Assembly: GCA_039621445.1 (NCBI GenBank)
Contig: CP154954.1
Coordinates: 33,696,652-33,760,651, forward strand
Reading direction: 5' to 3'
DNA length: 64,000 bases
DNA from: Euglena gracilis
Taxonomy: Eukaryota; Euglenida; Euglenophyceae; Euglenales
Shown here: positions 37,670-49,672 of the stretch, piece after piece
Layout of the letters: the number at the start of each line of letters is the position of its first letter
Numbering within the stretch: position 1 is the first letter of the stretch
Made by a program: the position numbers and the translations under genes
Notes under the pieces: model-generated
Databases searched by the model: none
Seen by the model: only the letters and a program-made list of their open reading frames with translations
Told to the model about the DNA's origin: nothing

Positions 37670-40600
37670 CTGCGAGGTGGAGTAGGCGGGAAGATCCGGG
37701 AAAGAAAAAAGAGGGAATACCGCCCAACCCAAATGACCCGATGCCAGATAATTGGAACCATCTTTTTGCCCTCCCCTTGCCAATTTATTTGGGCCTTGTT
37801 TCCAGCGCTGATGAGAACTTGTGTTCAAAAAAAAAAGCCAGGTTGTTGGTATCATCTTTTTTTATCCTTCTTGGGTCGCAAAACCGCACCATAATTTAAA
37901 ACCCAATTTTTTTGTTGGAAGTTGGACAGCGAAAAAGTACCGAAGGTTGAAGTTCAGGTTCAGGTTGAAAGCCCAGAAAATCCTCCAAACAACCATGTTC
38001 AGTTGGCAACGTGGCCCCCTCCCCTTCTTCACCGCTTTCCCTTGCCCCCCCCACCAGGTTATTCGGGCATTGCCGGGGGCAAAAGCTCCTCCAGGTTTGG
38101 GGTTTAGGGCTCCTCTTCAAGACAACCCTGGGGGGGTTCAATAAGATAAGTACCCGCCCCTCCCCCTTGTTGTATGACCGGGTTCCTGCAACCTGTGACC
38201 AGGGGGGGTGGTCGTAACACCCCCATAACCTGCAACCTGTGACCGGGGGGTGGTCGTAAATGAGGGGGCGGTCATAGGTAAGGTGGTGTTAAAATTCTTG
38301 CAACCTGCAACCTGTGACCGGGGGGGGGGTGGTCATAACACCCCCATGACCTGCAACCTGTGACCGGGGGTGGTCGTAAATGAGGGGTGGTCGTACGACT
38401 AGGGGGGGGGGGTAAGATGCCGGACATGAAAATTCTTTGATCCAAAACGAGGGGTCACTTTCGCTCCTCCACAAGTAATAACCCCTCAAATGATATACCT
38501 ACCTTCATCCAAACATTTACCCCCCACCAACTCCTTTTGAAAGAAACCAGGCTTGGTAGAAACTCAAGAGTTTCCTCTGAAAACAGCTATCATTGAAATT
38601 GAACCAGTACAAAACTTGAAACAGAGCGTCAAATGTGTTTGGATATAAAGCAAAACTGAGTTACTTGGAGTTCTAAGAAATACACCCAACTCATACCCCC
38701 ATTGTCCCAGACTTCAAATGCCCAAGGTGATATACCCTCAAATAACATTGTATTATGCCCGTTATATTATGCATTATTGAAGGTATATTCTTGTTTAAAG
38801 GTTGGAAATGCCGAATCAAAACATGCAATCTGTCCGCAAAAAAACGCAAAAAAAATGACAAAAAATCAACAAAATTTTTGGCCTCAGGGGAAAATGAGGT
38901 CCAAAAAGCGAAAATTTTCCAAGTTCAAAAGTTTCCAGCAGACATGGATTTGCATTCCCTCCTCCCTTGTCCTGGACATTGAGGCTTCCCCCACCAGGGC
39001 TCTTTCAGGGAAGAGGCCTTTTTTTTTTTTGCCGTGATGGCACCTGCCCAAAGGAGGCACCTGGGTTGGTTTGGGCTGGAATTTAGTCTGTCCCAAGCAA
39101 ACTTGTCCTTAAAATATAAGCCACACGGGCCCTGGCCACTTCAATGTCGGAGGGGGGGGGAATACAGTCCACCCAAAACGTGAACACCCGGGGGGGGGTC
39201 AGAAATGCCCTACCCCTGCCAGCCCGGAGAACGCCGCGGGGGTGCTCACTTCAAAAAGGGTCTGTTCCGCACCGTTGCCATTGCTGATCACATGCCACGC
39301 AGTCGGTGGCGTGTTGTGCTCCCAGGAGGTCCGCACACCGTTCCCTTGGTTGCTCCACCAGAAGCGTCTCCGCCAAGCAGGAATCACAGCCAGAGTCGTT
39401 TTCGCCCAAACACGGTATGCGGGGGCGTATCGTCCTGGCACCAATAGCAAATCCTCTGCAGTCCCGGAGAGGGCTTCGTCTGTCCCAGACATTTTTTCAG
39501 ACGTCGAAGGTTTTCCTTAAGGACACCCGGGGGGGGTGTCCGGCGGGCTGGCTGGAAAAAGGTGCTGGCTGCACCCCCCCCCCCCTGGGGTGGGGTCCAG
39601 TGGGGAGGTCTGGCCAGCTGAGAGCTGGACCCGGCGGGCACCCCAAAAAGGCCCCCTCGAAAGCCAAATACAGCTAAAAGCTGGGTTGGAGCAAAAATTT
39701 AGAGGCGAACACCCAGAAACCACCCAAAAATGCCATTTTTGGCCATTCTCAAAAATCTGGCGCTTTGTGCCAAAACATCCAACCCGGCTTTGCCGGGCTG
39801 GCCCGAACTTTATTTCAGCGGACCCACCCCCCCTGGCTGGGAGGTGCTGGCTGAAAAAAAGGTGCTGGCTGGCTGCCCCCGGGGGCGGGGTAGGAAAACT
39901 CTCCGGCTTAAGAAAACCCCTGGTCGGCGGCATTCGGAGGTTTGTGACACTTTGGAGATTTCATTTACTTTTACATCATTGTGAAAAAAAATCAGATTCT
40001 GAAGGGTGGCGGCAGTTGTGTCAGATGTAAGGGCAAAAATTAGGCCATTTTCAGTTCTTCTGGCCAATGGACAAGAATTTCGGGCCATTGTGGTCCATGT
40101 TGACAAAATATCAATCATTCTCAACCATTTTCGGGCCATTTTTGGGGGCTTGCGCCATTTTTGCCATTCGCAATTTGGGGCAATTCATTCTTGCCATCCT
40201 CCATTGAACATCATGGGAAAATGGTGAATGAATTTTCTTTCTAAATGTCGTGGGGAATGTCATATGTTATTATTTGAGGCCAAATAAATAAACAAAAAAT
40301 ACAGAGGAAAAAATAGAGGAAAAATGGAGGGATTGCGTTCGCCAGTTTTGTCCATCCCAATTTTCGACCCCCCCCCCTACTCCCCAAGAATTAATATCGA
40401 AACACCCAACTGGGTGATAAACCACTCCACAGGGACCGAGTGTTATAAATTGGTGATATCTTCTGATCTTGATATTGAGATTCGTGATATCTTGAGATCT
40501 TGAGGACACATGGAAAATGAGGCTCTGCGTGGCTTGCTGTGCATTTCGCCACCATTGAAATGGAAGATGCTGGGCGTGGTGTCTGAGAGGGGTGGAAGTG

Positions 40601-43600
40601 GAGGGTATTTGCACTTTGCATGCAAATGGCGTCCATACCCATGGGCGTGTGCATACCCTGCTTGTGGGGCGTGCCAATGAACAACGTGTGTGGGATGTGC
40701 TCATGAACAAGGTGCTCCGTATCCATGAACAGTGCACACATACCCCCCTTGTGTCTGGCAAACACTGACATCACAAAAAGTGTTCCTTGTGTGCAACTGC
40801 TTGTACGAGGAACCCGCACCACTAACACACCTCACCGACTGTTGCATATTTTATGATGCTTGATTGTGTTCCACGTGAAAAAAATTTTCATTGCCCATTT
40901 CTTCGAAGCCAAAAACCTTGTCCATGAAGGTCGCAGCAAGTCCAAAAAATCCCCTCCGTTGGTGTTGTTCGGGGGGGGGGGGTCCGACTTCGGATCCCCG
41001 AAGTCGGACCCTGAGGGGGGCAGTAATATTTGGGGGGGGGGTCATTTGGGGGGTTATATTTGGGGGGAGGTTTTATTTCAATTTATGGGTGGAATTTGGA
41101 TGGGACTGGATAAATTTCCCCCCATTTACAAAGAACCTTATCCCAACCTTATCCCAAGTACAATGCGGACAAAAATTGCGGTTAGACAAAAACTACAGGA
41201 AGAATATCACGGGAAGAATATTTTGGGAAATGATTGATTCGAAAAAAAAATTATGGGAAATTTCATAATTTGAGGAAAGTGATGGAACGTAATGAATATT
41301 TTAGGCAAAAAATGCAGCTCAAAATTCCAAGAAATGGTCAAGATGGACGTCTGATGTTCGTTTTCGTGATTTTTTTTTGCAAAATAAACCCAAGAAAATG
41401 GCAACATTAGGTAAACCCGCTCTTTGTGTTTAAATTTGACCACCCTGCTGTTCAGAGCACCCTTGAGAGTGGTCCCCGCCAAAAAGGTCGTAGGAAGGGT
41501 ACACTGGATAAAAAGTTACAGGAATAAAAGTTATGGGAATTTGGGGTGGTTTCCTGTATTTTTGTCTCCTGTGATTATTTTCCGGATTCCACTAATAATT
41601 CTACCACATATACAATGGATCTAAAGCGGTGGGGAGAATGTTTGAGAAACCAGACAACGGTTGGATTCTAAACAGCAATTGTTGAATTCTGCAAAGACTT
41701 TCTGGAGGTCTCAAACCATCATTATGGAAACGCCATCTCCTTACGGCAACACGAAGGCAACACACGGCCCACAAAACCCAGACACACACACGCGCGCGCG
41801 CGCACACACACAACCAGACATGTGTGCAGACTTGTGCGACAGTTGTGCAAATTGTGCTGGCAGAAGTCGGCCTCTGCCCGCCACACGTTCTGGATGATGG
41901 TCCGCAACAGACTTCCTCCACAACCCCCGGTGAGTCATGACAGAGCCACCTGTCCCCAATGGCTATTTGCCAGGGGGATGTGGAGTCTCCACTTCGGCAG
42001 TGTAACTTGCCCTTAAATATTTTTTTCCTTAGTCGGTGTGCGCATTTTCGTCAACCTGCATATTTTTTAGATAGAAATGGGCTGTTGAAGAACTCTGTCG
42101 CATGCTGGGTGTTATGTTATGTACCTCATATTCTGGGTGACACCCGCCCGTAGACCCCAGCTTTCAAAGTTCCTGTTCCATCTCTCGTCCTGGGGCACCA
42201 GATCACATCCTGATGATAATTTGGTTTTGGGAGTCAGGTGTTGTCACCCAAATTGTTACTTCCATCAAAATGTTACTTGTGTCGCATGTGAATTTCCACT
42301 CCTGTTGGAACAAACTTCAGAAACCTGCACAACGTGTCGCAGGGCTTCAGAAAGCAAGCAAAGCCCTGTCATCCCACCCCCAAACACCACCTCGCTGGCA
42401 AGAAATGAGGGGGGCAAGGACTGCGGTTTCGATTATTTCTGGCAAATTTCTCATTTCAGGGAGGTCAACATCAAAGGTTTCACAGCTTGGAGACGTGTTT
42501 CAGAGGGTCAGAAAGACCAAGTTTGCACCATTTCCTGTGGTGTCACCACTGGAAAATTTTGAAGATCAACAAACGGAGGGGGGTGTCACACGCAGTGCAA
42601 AAAATCTTAACCTCAACCTTCCAAAGATAAAAACTGTGTCGGTGTGCGTAAATGCGCACACAGACACAAAATCCCTCAAGTGCGAGTTACGCCGCCTAAG
42701 TTCCAGGCCCTGTTGGGCAGGACCACTGAGCGGCGAGGGGCTGGTTGTGCGGGAGCCTGGGCTCATTGCAGTCCAGGACGGGGCAGGGGCGTCCTGTGCT
42801 TGGCTGGGTTTGGGGGGTGGGGGGGGGTGGCGCTCTGCGACGCCGTCCACTGAGAGGAAAACCATGGGGTGGTTGTTGGTTGTCTTGGCGACGGGCCACC
42901 GGGCCATTCCCATAAATCGTATGGGCCACTGAGCTTGGCCAATGCTTTCTCAAGAACAGGACCCAAGCCAGCCAGGTGTCCGGTTGAGTGGTGGAACCAC
43001 ATGGGCTGCTGGACCCAGGGTATTCAGTGAGTGGGGGGGGGGAGGAGGTGGTCTCTGACCCCTGGGGGGGTCAACATCTTCCTTCCCTCTGGGGAAAAGA
43101 AAACCTGACGCGAAGCGCCGTAAAAAATTTTTGAGGGCTATTTTGTTTCCAGGTGACTTTTTCAACAAATTGACAAAAAAAAACAGTTGATAAAAACTTA
43201 AGTTTTACAGCACAAAGCGCTGGGGGAAAGAGTTTTTTTTTTGACCCCCCAGCTTGGAAAAAAAAACGGTGCTCCGGACCCCCCTTCCACTCCCTGTACA
43301 AAACCAACGCTCACTTTACACCCTGGACTTCCACTGGTGTTTTATTCCTGCCCTCAAAACCAAACTTTCGGACCATGCAAAATGGGAGGGACTGCCCATA
43401 AACGCTGGCCAGGGCAAAAAAAGGGAGGGTTTCAAGGAATTTGGTCAACTTCGTTGCGTGGCTCACTGTGCCCCTGGTTTCGGCAAATATCGTCAGATCG
43501 AGTGCAAAAAAAAATATAAATGAAACAATACTGCCGGGTTGAGACAACTCAGGGGAGTAGGGCAGTGGGATCCAGGACCAGGCTGACGTTGGGCTGGGCT

Positions 43601-45704
43601 CTTCTCCTAAAGCAGAGAGCACGCCCACTCCCAAAACCCCATCTGGACTGCCACCCCACCGCGACTTGTCGGTGAACCAAGATCTTGCCACGGGACCCCC
43701 CGGGGCGATGCTCCGGTTCTGGGCTCGCCACTGGAGGTACGCCAGGCCGACGAAGCCCTGGTCGGTGGCCGCCTTCTGGACGGCGTTGCTCTTCGGGTTC
43801 CTCTTTCGGTACTCCTGTTGGCAGGGGGTGCGCTGGGCCCCCCCTTCCGACAAACCAAAACCACCCCAAATGCAGAGAAATGTCCCAAATTAAAAATGCA
43901 CTCAAACGTCACTTGAGACACAGTAAGGTTTGCCCTCTTGGGCACAAGCCCTCCCCAAATGTTCTCACAGCGACCCATCTTGCCGATCCTCTCACAAGCA
44001 CATCAGCTCCGTGGCAAATTCAAAACAAGACTATTTCCGAGTGGTAAACTGGTATTTCTGAAAAACAAAACAAGCATAAAACATTCTTATTGGCTACCCC
44101 CCCCCCAAGCACAAGCCTGGTCACTTGTGCATGCCTTTATATATGGAAAGTTCATAATCCACAAAAACAAGCAAAGAATTTGTCCACGCAAGTGTGAAAC
44201 GTAAAAACCATCAACAAATTAAAACTTAACGCACTTTTACCTTGAAATCCCAAAAAAGTTGAGAATGCTCGTGCTCTTTGTAGTGTAAAGTTTGTTTGCA
44301 AACACACACACACACACACACACATACACGCCAGAGGTGCAACCTTCCTTTTTTGTTTTTAAAAACATGCTGCATGATTGTTAAAATTTGACAGAAAGGT
44401 AATTTTCTTTGAAAGGTTTATTATGACTTTGCATTTCATTTCACAAAAATTGAAATATACAGTCCCCTCTCCAATGAAGAGCATCTGCAAGTGCACAATC
44501 CATACTGCGGCTAACTGGTACAACTCGGTAACGGCACCAGCCTTGCCGATGAGTGCACCACTATTCAGTCCCCCATAGCCACTTGCAGGGCCTCGGCATC
44601 GGATAAAATGTTTCTGGGGAGGTTTTCTTCCCAACGTAATTACTGCACTATACTTTATATGTAACTATACATAAAATTTGCCTCTCCTCCATTACCGATA
44701 AAATGACCAGTACCACCTGTGCTCTTTACCAGGGGTTGGAACCAAGACACTTTATATATTTGTTTTGCACATGGAAACAACATCCCAAAAAGGGGAATGA
44801 AGAGTGTGCTAAAAAAGAGGGTGATCATTAGACAATGCCCTTGTGTCTCCTGGTGGATTCTCCATTCTTCAACTCACCGGCATAGTGGGGCTTCGCCCTC
44901 AGAAGAAGAGCGCCATGGGAATGGGGTGAAGGCAGGCTTCGACTTAAAGGCAGGTGGGGGGGGGTCGGACCCCCTTCGGTCGAGGTGGGGGGTGGGGGGA
45001 CCCCCACCTAAACCCTGTATGGCTCTCCTTATAGCGAACCCTTGGTGAGGGGCCGGGGGCCTGGCTGGAGGGCTGGCGGGGGAACCGCTCGTAGCATGTC
45101 TGGCCGAGCATTTCATTGTAACACGCCCGCTCGCACCCTGGGCCGACGGGACCCTCGCATAAAAGAACCTGACGTTCACACACACCACACCTCACACCTT
45201 CACAGACACACACACGCGCGCGCGCACACACACACACACACACACATTCACACACATTAGGATTTCCATTAGCTAAACTTGGACTAGCTGCAGTACAGCC
45301 ATCCGGGGAGGGGGTTAATGCGAACCCGAAAGCAAAGGGCTGGTGCATACGCAGAGGGTGGATGTATGTTTGTGTTTGTTGGCGGGTGGTTGTAGCATTT
45401 TTTTTTGCAAGATATCGCATCCACAAGTCGCTGTCAGGAGTTAGTCTGCTTGCCTGGATCCTTTATTTCCCAAATAATTTCAACCAGCCACCGGCCATCT
45501 TAAGATATCCCTAATTCTTTGTCCTTCACCGTACAAAAAGCAAGCGTTTGTAGCAATTCCACAATTCAAAGACAAACAACGAAACCAACCCCCACAGTCG
45601 CCGCAATCAATTTCACATTTCTTGATCTTTTCATGAAAATATAAAAAAAATTCTCACAAAACAGGGAAACTGGTGGAGATTGTGTTTGCGCGTGCACGCG
45701 CGTT

Positions 45705-45789
<85 letters not shown>

Positions 45790-47345
45790 TTTGTGCTGAG
45801 CCTGTGCATGTGTGCGCGCGCATGTGTGGGGGATGGGTGGGTTGGTGTGGTATGTTGTGTAAGGGCGTGTGTGCAGAAGTGTTGTGCCCATTGTGCATAT
45901 GCATGTGCGTGCATGCGTGTCTGGGTGGGTGAATGCATGCACCAATGCATTCACGTGCACACACATAAACCATTTTGGATTCTTGCACGCTCAATACAAA
46001 AAAAAACAACCACACTTGATTTTTTGAATGAGAATTCAGTAGTTGCCTTATGACCGGTTCAACCACACAACATACACGCATGTGTAACATGGATATAAAA
46101 GAAGGTAACAATAATGCAGACATGGTCATACATACAGACAATTTACTCAATCATCATTGCATACCGACCACCACGTCCGCGTTCAGCTCCCGGTAGCGCC
46201 GAGCGATGGTTGCCTCAGCATCCGCAAACAGGACGTCGAAGGCATCCACCATCACCACCACCGTGTCCGGCGGCACCGTCTGATGGGCCAGGGGAGGGGG
46301 TGAGGAGACGGGCCCCCCTAATCCGCATCAGTCAGGCACGCAGGCAGCCATGGCGCCGCAGCCCCCCCCCCCCCCCCGCTCCTTTGCTTGTGTCTGGTGG
46401 CTGCAGCCTGATGGTTGATGCAAGGCACTGCCTGATAGTGATCACTGATGGTTGGTGCGCGGCGCAGCGTTCCGCCGCCGCCGAGAATCTGCCAGCGGGG
46501 GCGTTGAGGCGGGGCGGGTGGCCCTGGGCACCCTCCCCGCCCGTCCCCTAGTCCCCGGTCACGCCCCCCCCCCCCCCCGTCTCCGGGCCGAGGGGCCACA
46601 CCTTGAGGGCGGCCAGGATGAGGGGGATCTTGACCACCTTCGTCTTCTTTGTCAGGTGCTTCTCGTGCCACCCAAACACGTGCATCGGAGGCCCGGGCCC
46701 CCACCCTCTCGGAGAGGACATCCAGGCGGAGAAATCCAGAGGGCTTTGGGAGGCTGCTGTCACGAAAGAGCGCCGGCCGTACCCCAGCGGGTGGGCTGGG
46801 GGCCTGGCCGTGATGTTGTTGCGGACGGCGCTGCGGAGCATGTCGCACACGAAGCCATACTGCCGCGACGCGATGGTGAAGAAGAAGAGCTCCCCAGGCC
46901 GGGGACTGGGGCGCAGGTCCTCGGGCAAGGGATCCGGGTGGAGCTCCTTGGGCGGAGGATTCGGGCTGAGCTCCTCGGGCGGGGGACGGGGGCGGGGGCA
47001 CTCCACGCGATGGGTGAGGCTGTGGGGGTTTCTGCAGGCATGCAGACACAGCTGCTTTCTTTCTGGGCGGAATCGCCCCCCCCCCCCGGCATCCTCTATA
47101 CTACGGCACAGGTCAGCGGTGCCGGCGTTCAATGCTGGTTGGCTTGCTGGAAGGCACTTCGTTGGTGGCTCTGCTCCACCTTCCGAGAGTTTGCTGTGGC
47201 ATGGCCTGGGGGGGGGGGAGAGGACGGCCCCCGGGTTGGGAGGGAGGGGGGAGGGCTCAGCGGAGACGGCCCCCGCCACCAGCAGCATCAGCCACACCGC
47301 CGCCACAATGATGGCAGCGCGGGGGCGGAGCAGTGTGTGCGCCAT
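37575..47345 (-). CDS. secreted PLOD/GT25-type glycosyltransferase, multi-exon
   Basis: Exons on the minus strand: 47345-46602, 46279-46165, 45137 to about 45040, 43814-43697, possibly 39452-39267, and a terminal exon 37669-37575. The start ATG at 47345 is followed by a hydrophobic signal peptide (MAHTLLRPRAAIIVAAVWLM then LLVAGAVSA). A Pro-rich linker leads to ELFFFTIASRQYGFVCDMLR, then FGWHEKHLTKKTKVVKIPLI. The next exon reads TVPPDTVVVMVDAFDVLFAD. That follows the order G-W-x-K, then K-x-x-x-x-x-A-L, then V-D-S/A-x-D-V-x-F of lysyl-hydroxylase-type glycosyltransferase domains, in which the DxxD binds metal and UDP-sugar. Such enzymes act in the secretory pathway on hydroxylysine or other acceptors; the acceptor here is unknown. 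Phases fit for the first four exons. Confidence 0.6.
37670..39266. repeat. spacer with a CAACCTGTGACCGG minisatellite at 38147-38405
   Basis: Four to five repeats of a ~60-bp unit containing CCTGCAACCTGTGACCGGGG and GGTGGTCGTAA. The rest is AT-rich with no gene seen. Confidence 0.7.
39267..39452 (-). CDS. possible exon with the HxxxNGNG segment
   Basis: Acceptor GACTGCAG near 39453 and a strong GTGAGC donor after LFE. TAWHVISNGNGAEQTLFE resembles the late His-Gly-Asn-Gly motif of the family. The frame stays open for 98 codons, but phase with neighbours is not proven. Confidence 0.35.
39490..42027. other. spacer, no supported gene
   Basis: 39500-39930 resembles the CAGGGGTTTTCTTAAG miniature family (right end CCGGCTTAAGAAAACCCCTG at 39904-39923, left end decayed). 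40970-41070 has a CCGACTTCGG hairpin and GGTTATATTTGGGGGG blocks. A short AC/GC array lies at 41780-41815. Confidence 0.45.
42028..42700. mobile_element. family II element, copy C
   Basis: Right end AAGTGCGAGTTACGCCGCCTAAG (42678-42700, first bases approximate), left CTTAGTCGGTGTGCGCATTT. The interior (AATTTCCACTCCTG..GGAA..AACTTCAGAAACC) is colinear with copies A and B. A palindrome half lies at 42650. Confidence 0.6.
42701..43696. other. intron/spacer sequence, nothing clear
   Basis: AT-rich repeat with GGCGC hairpins near 43090 and 43215. No exon seen. Confidence 0.4.
43697..43814 (-). CDS. exon with the TDQ segment of the glycosyltransferase
   Basis: CCAACAG acceptor. EYRKRNPKSNAVQKAATDQG then FVGLAYLQWRAQNRSIAPG. 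(D/T)DQ followed by a hydrophobic strand and an R-S-I motif corresponds to the DDDQ...IFQNL region of the family. Confidence 0.5.
44303..44323. repeat. short (AC)n microsatellite
   Basis: Ten or so AC units within an intron of the glycosyltransferase gene. Confidence 0.8.
44933..45044. mobile_element. short copy of the CAGGGTTTGATATAAGGA family
   Basis: Left CAGGCTTCGACTTAAAGGCA, right CTCCTTATAGCGAACCCTTG. Flanking GGTGAAGG and GGTGAGGG match 7 of 8 (one-base overlap with the end). About 112 bp. Confidence 0.55.
45040..45137 (-). CDS. Cys-rich exon of the glycosyltransferase, 3' end uncertain
   Basis: The acceptor GGCCCAG gives phase 1, so the junction reads ADVVVG|CERACYNEMLGQTCYERFP. Family members have a Cys-Trp-Pro and tyrosine-proline stretch here. 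The donor is probably near GG/GTTCGC at about 45040. Confidence 0.5.
45176..45247. repeat. (AC)n microsatellite with CGCGCG
   Basis: AC units at both sides of a GCGCGCGC run, directly upstream (minus sense) of the Cys-rich exon. Confidence 0.85.
45709..45790. repeat. (CT)n then (GT)n microsatellite
   Basis: About 35 CT units followed by a short GT array. Intronic. Confidence 0.95.
46165..46279 (-). CDS. exon with the DAFDVLF metal-binding motif
   Basis: CATCAG acceptor, GTATGC donor. Encodes TVPPDTVVVMVDAFDVLFAD then AEATIARRYRELNADVVV, phase 0 to phase 1. Closely follows the VDSYDVVF and RxxxxxxxVVFSAE spacing of PLOD glycosyltransferase domains. Confidence 0.7.
46602..47345 (-). CDS. first exon of the PLOD/GT25-like gene
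   Basis: 248 codons with no stop, from ATG to AAG/GTGTGG. Signal peptide at residues 1-29, then low-complexity Pro/Glu repeats (PPEELSP, PPKELHP, LPEDLRP). The catalytic-domain start is near residue 150 and KVVKIPLILAALK is at the end. One or more small in-frame introns within this stretch cannot be excluded. Confidence 0.6.
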
Positions 47346-48149
47346 CCCGTCATGGTCGCATCCCGGGTCAGTGCTGGCCTGCGGATGACATGGAGGGGGG
47401 GCAGCCAAAATTTTTATTAACTGTATGAGACAGAAAAATTAAAGCAGAAAAATCGCAATTAACTATTTAGCGTAAAAAAAAACAACGCCAATTGTCTTTG
47501 CTTTAACCCTTTTTTTTCTTCCAAAAACTAAAAAATCACTCAAATGAATCGAATAATACTAAATTGCTGGATTATGGCTTCTTCCTTGCTTCTGTTGTGT
47601 CCAACGAACACTTAGGTGACAAAATTTTTGTGGCCCGAACAGAGGGCATTCGTTGGAATGTACAATGTTCTGGGAATGTGCCAGTGAGATGGGATGTGTT
47701 TTGACCACCTGCTGTGTCAACAAAACGATACCATTGACCGATGACAATAATAAATAACCCTTTTTTACAACCCAGCCCACCCCCACCCTTATCCAAGAAT
47801 ACTTCTCCAAGAATCCAAGAATATCCAAGAATACCATCCCGTGTTGATGAGGCAGCCGTTTGACAGTTTCCAAACACACATATGCTGAGTGTTACGTACC
47901 CCATGTGCTTTGGTGGCACCTGCTCTTATGCACCCCTGGCCCCACAACCGGCCGCAAATTCATTCCTGTCAGAGCGCCTTTTAAGCTGCAGGAACCCCAC
48001 GTTGGAGGGGGGGGAGGGTTCCAGCCAGTTTCCAGCCGGTAGCTTGTATCCAGCCCCACAGGGGTACGTCAGCGACACGCTGTGTCTGAAAATACTTAGG
48101 AAGGTGAGACAAAACCTGAAACTATGCCCTAAACCTTGACTTTTTGATG
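47346..48149. other. upstream region of the glycosyltransferase gene
   Basis: Likely holds its promoter. No element with clear ends or second gene is visible. Confidence 0.3.
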
Positions 48150-48365
48150 AATTGGTGGTCGGTGTGTGCGTTTGCACAAATGAACGGTGTGCGCAAATGC
48201 ACAAATCAACCATTTGTGCAAATGTGTAAAGGGGCCACACACGCAAGCTGAAATTGGTGTGTTTGCAAATTGCACAAGTGGTTGGTTTGCGCAAATGAGC
48301 ACATCACCTGTTTGCTTGGTTTGGTTGCAACGGCACATAACAGCCACTTGCGCAACTTAACACGT
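48150..48365. repeat. degenerate family II-like hairpin cluster
   Basis: GGTCGGTGTGTGCGTTTGCA, then repeated forms of TTTGCGCAAATG / CATTTGTGCAAA, as in the ends of copies A and B but decayed. Confidence 0.4.
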
Positions 48366-48940
48366 ACCAATTAGAGGGTGCGGCATTACTGCAGTTTGAA
48401 AATCCTGAAGTGCAAGATATTTTGTAGAACTAATAGACCAGACTTCTGGGTCCAAATTTGGGCTTTGGCAATTGGGCGTATGAAAATCCATTTTTTTGAT
48501 CTCTAAAACACCAAAATAACCAGCACTTCCAAATTTTATCTTGAAAAGTGCCCGGACTTCTGAGACAAGGGAAGAGTGGAAAGATGAGGAGAGCACGTGG
48601 AGATGTTGTGCTCAAAATGGAGGTGTTGCGCAGTATGTTTCAAAAGGACAAAAAGCGTGTCAGGGTTTGCATTATATGGCCCCTTGAATACAAGATTTTC
48701 AAATCAGCTGACACATCCATTCCCAGTCAATATACCGTGCCTCATTTTCGGACGAAAATACTTGGGGTGAAATATCGTTAATTTTTCAAAATTAAAAATA
48801 TTTTGGTTGGTGTGTAAATCAACCATTTCAATGGTCGGGCATTTGCACCAAAGATACCAGCAATGTTCGTGGGGACGTGGTCCAAAGGAGGGAATACCAA
48901 AATTTCATCACATTCATATTCCAGCTCCAAACAAGCTGGC

Positions 48941-49672
48941 ATAGGAGGTGCTTGGTTGATTTTAAAGTGGACGGTGTTTGCAAATGCACACATCGTCAAT
49001 GTGCGCATTTGCAAACACCGACATCATTTTTGCTGTTGTGTGGCTGGTACAGAATCTTAAACATCAGTGGGGTGGTGTGGACAACTTGCCACCGAACTCA
49101 ACTGGTGCGGCAATCCTCCCGTGTTCTGTATCCCAGTCATCAACCACCCGTGGCAGAGTTCTCCAACAGTCCATTTCCACCCTCCTTGTTTGTTGCATGT
49201 GAATTTCCACTCCTTTCGTAACCAGCTTCAGAAACCTCCACAACGTGCCTCAGGGCCTCTGAACGCAAGCAAAAGGGATGGACCTGCCACCCCACCCCCA
49301 GAACACCACCCGGGGCCGGCACTTGCCACAAGGAGGGAGGCAAGGACCGGGGTTTCGTGTGTTTTTTGGGGTGAATTTCTCACTTCGGGGAGGTCAGTGC
49401 CGGGGACATAATTCGGCGACAATCCCAAAACTCGGCGACATAATTCGGAGGTCAAAAAAAAACACCATTCCCCCAGGTGTCACCGCAGGAAAATTGCGAA
49501 AATAAACAAATGGAGTGCCTGTGTGTCACAAGCAGTTCAAAAGCCTGGGTCACAACCCTCTAAAACAAACGTTTCAAAGTTCCTGTGTCCAAGCGCGCAC
49601 ATGCGCACATGCGCACATGCGCACATGCGCACATGACACAAGAAAGCTTAAATGCGAGATACACCACCTGAG
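48941..49672. mobile_element. family II element, copy B
   Basis: Left ATAGGAGGTGCTTGGTTGAT, right TAAATGCGAGATACACCACC then TGAG. TGGC lies outside both ends (48937-48940 and 49673-49676). Near the left end a long palindrome reads GTTTGCAAATGCACACATCG and its complement. Near the right end GCGCACAT is repeated five times in tandem (49592-49634). Interior matches copies A and C. Confidence 0.65.

Noticed and set aside
40391-40828. His/Met-rich minus-strand frame
   Set aside because: It is built on short internal repeats (CATGAACA, GTGTGGG), with no splice context or family resemblance.
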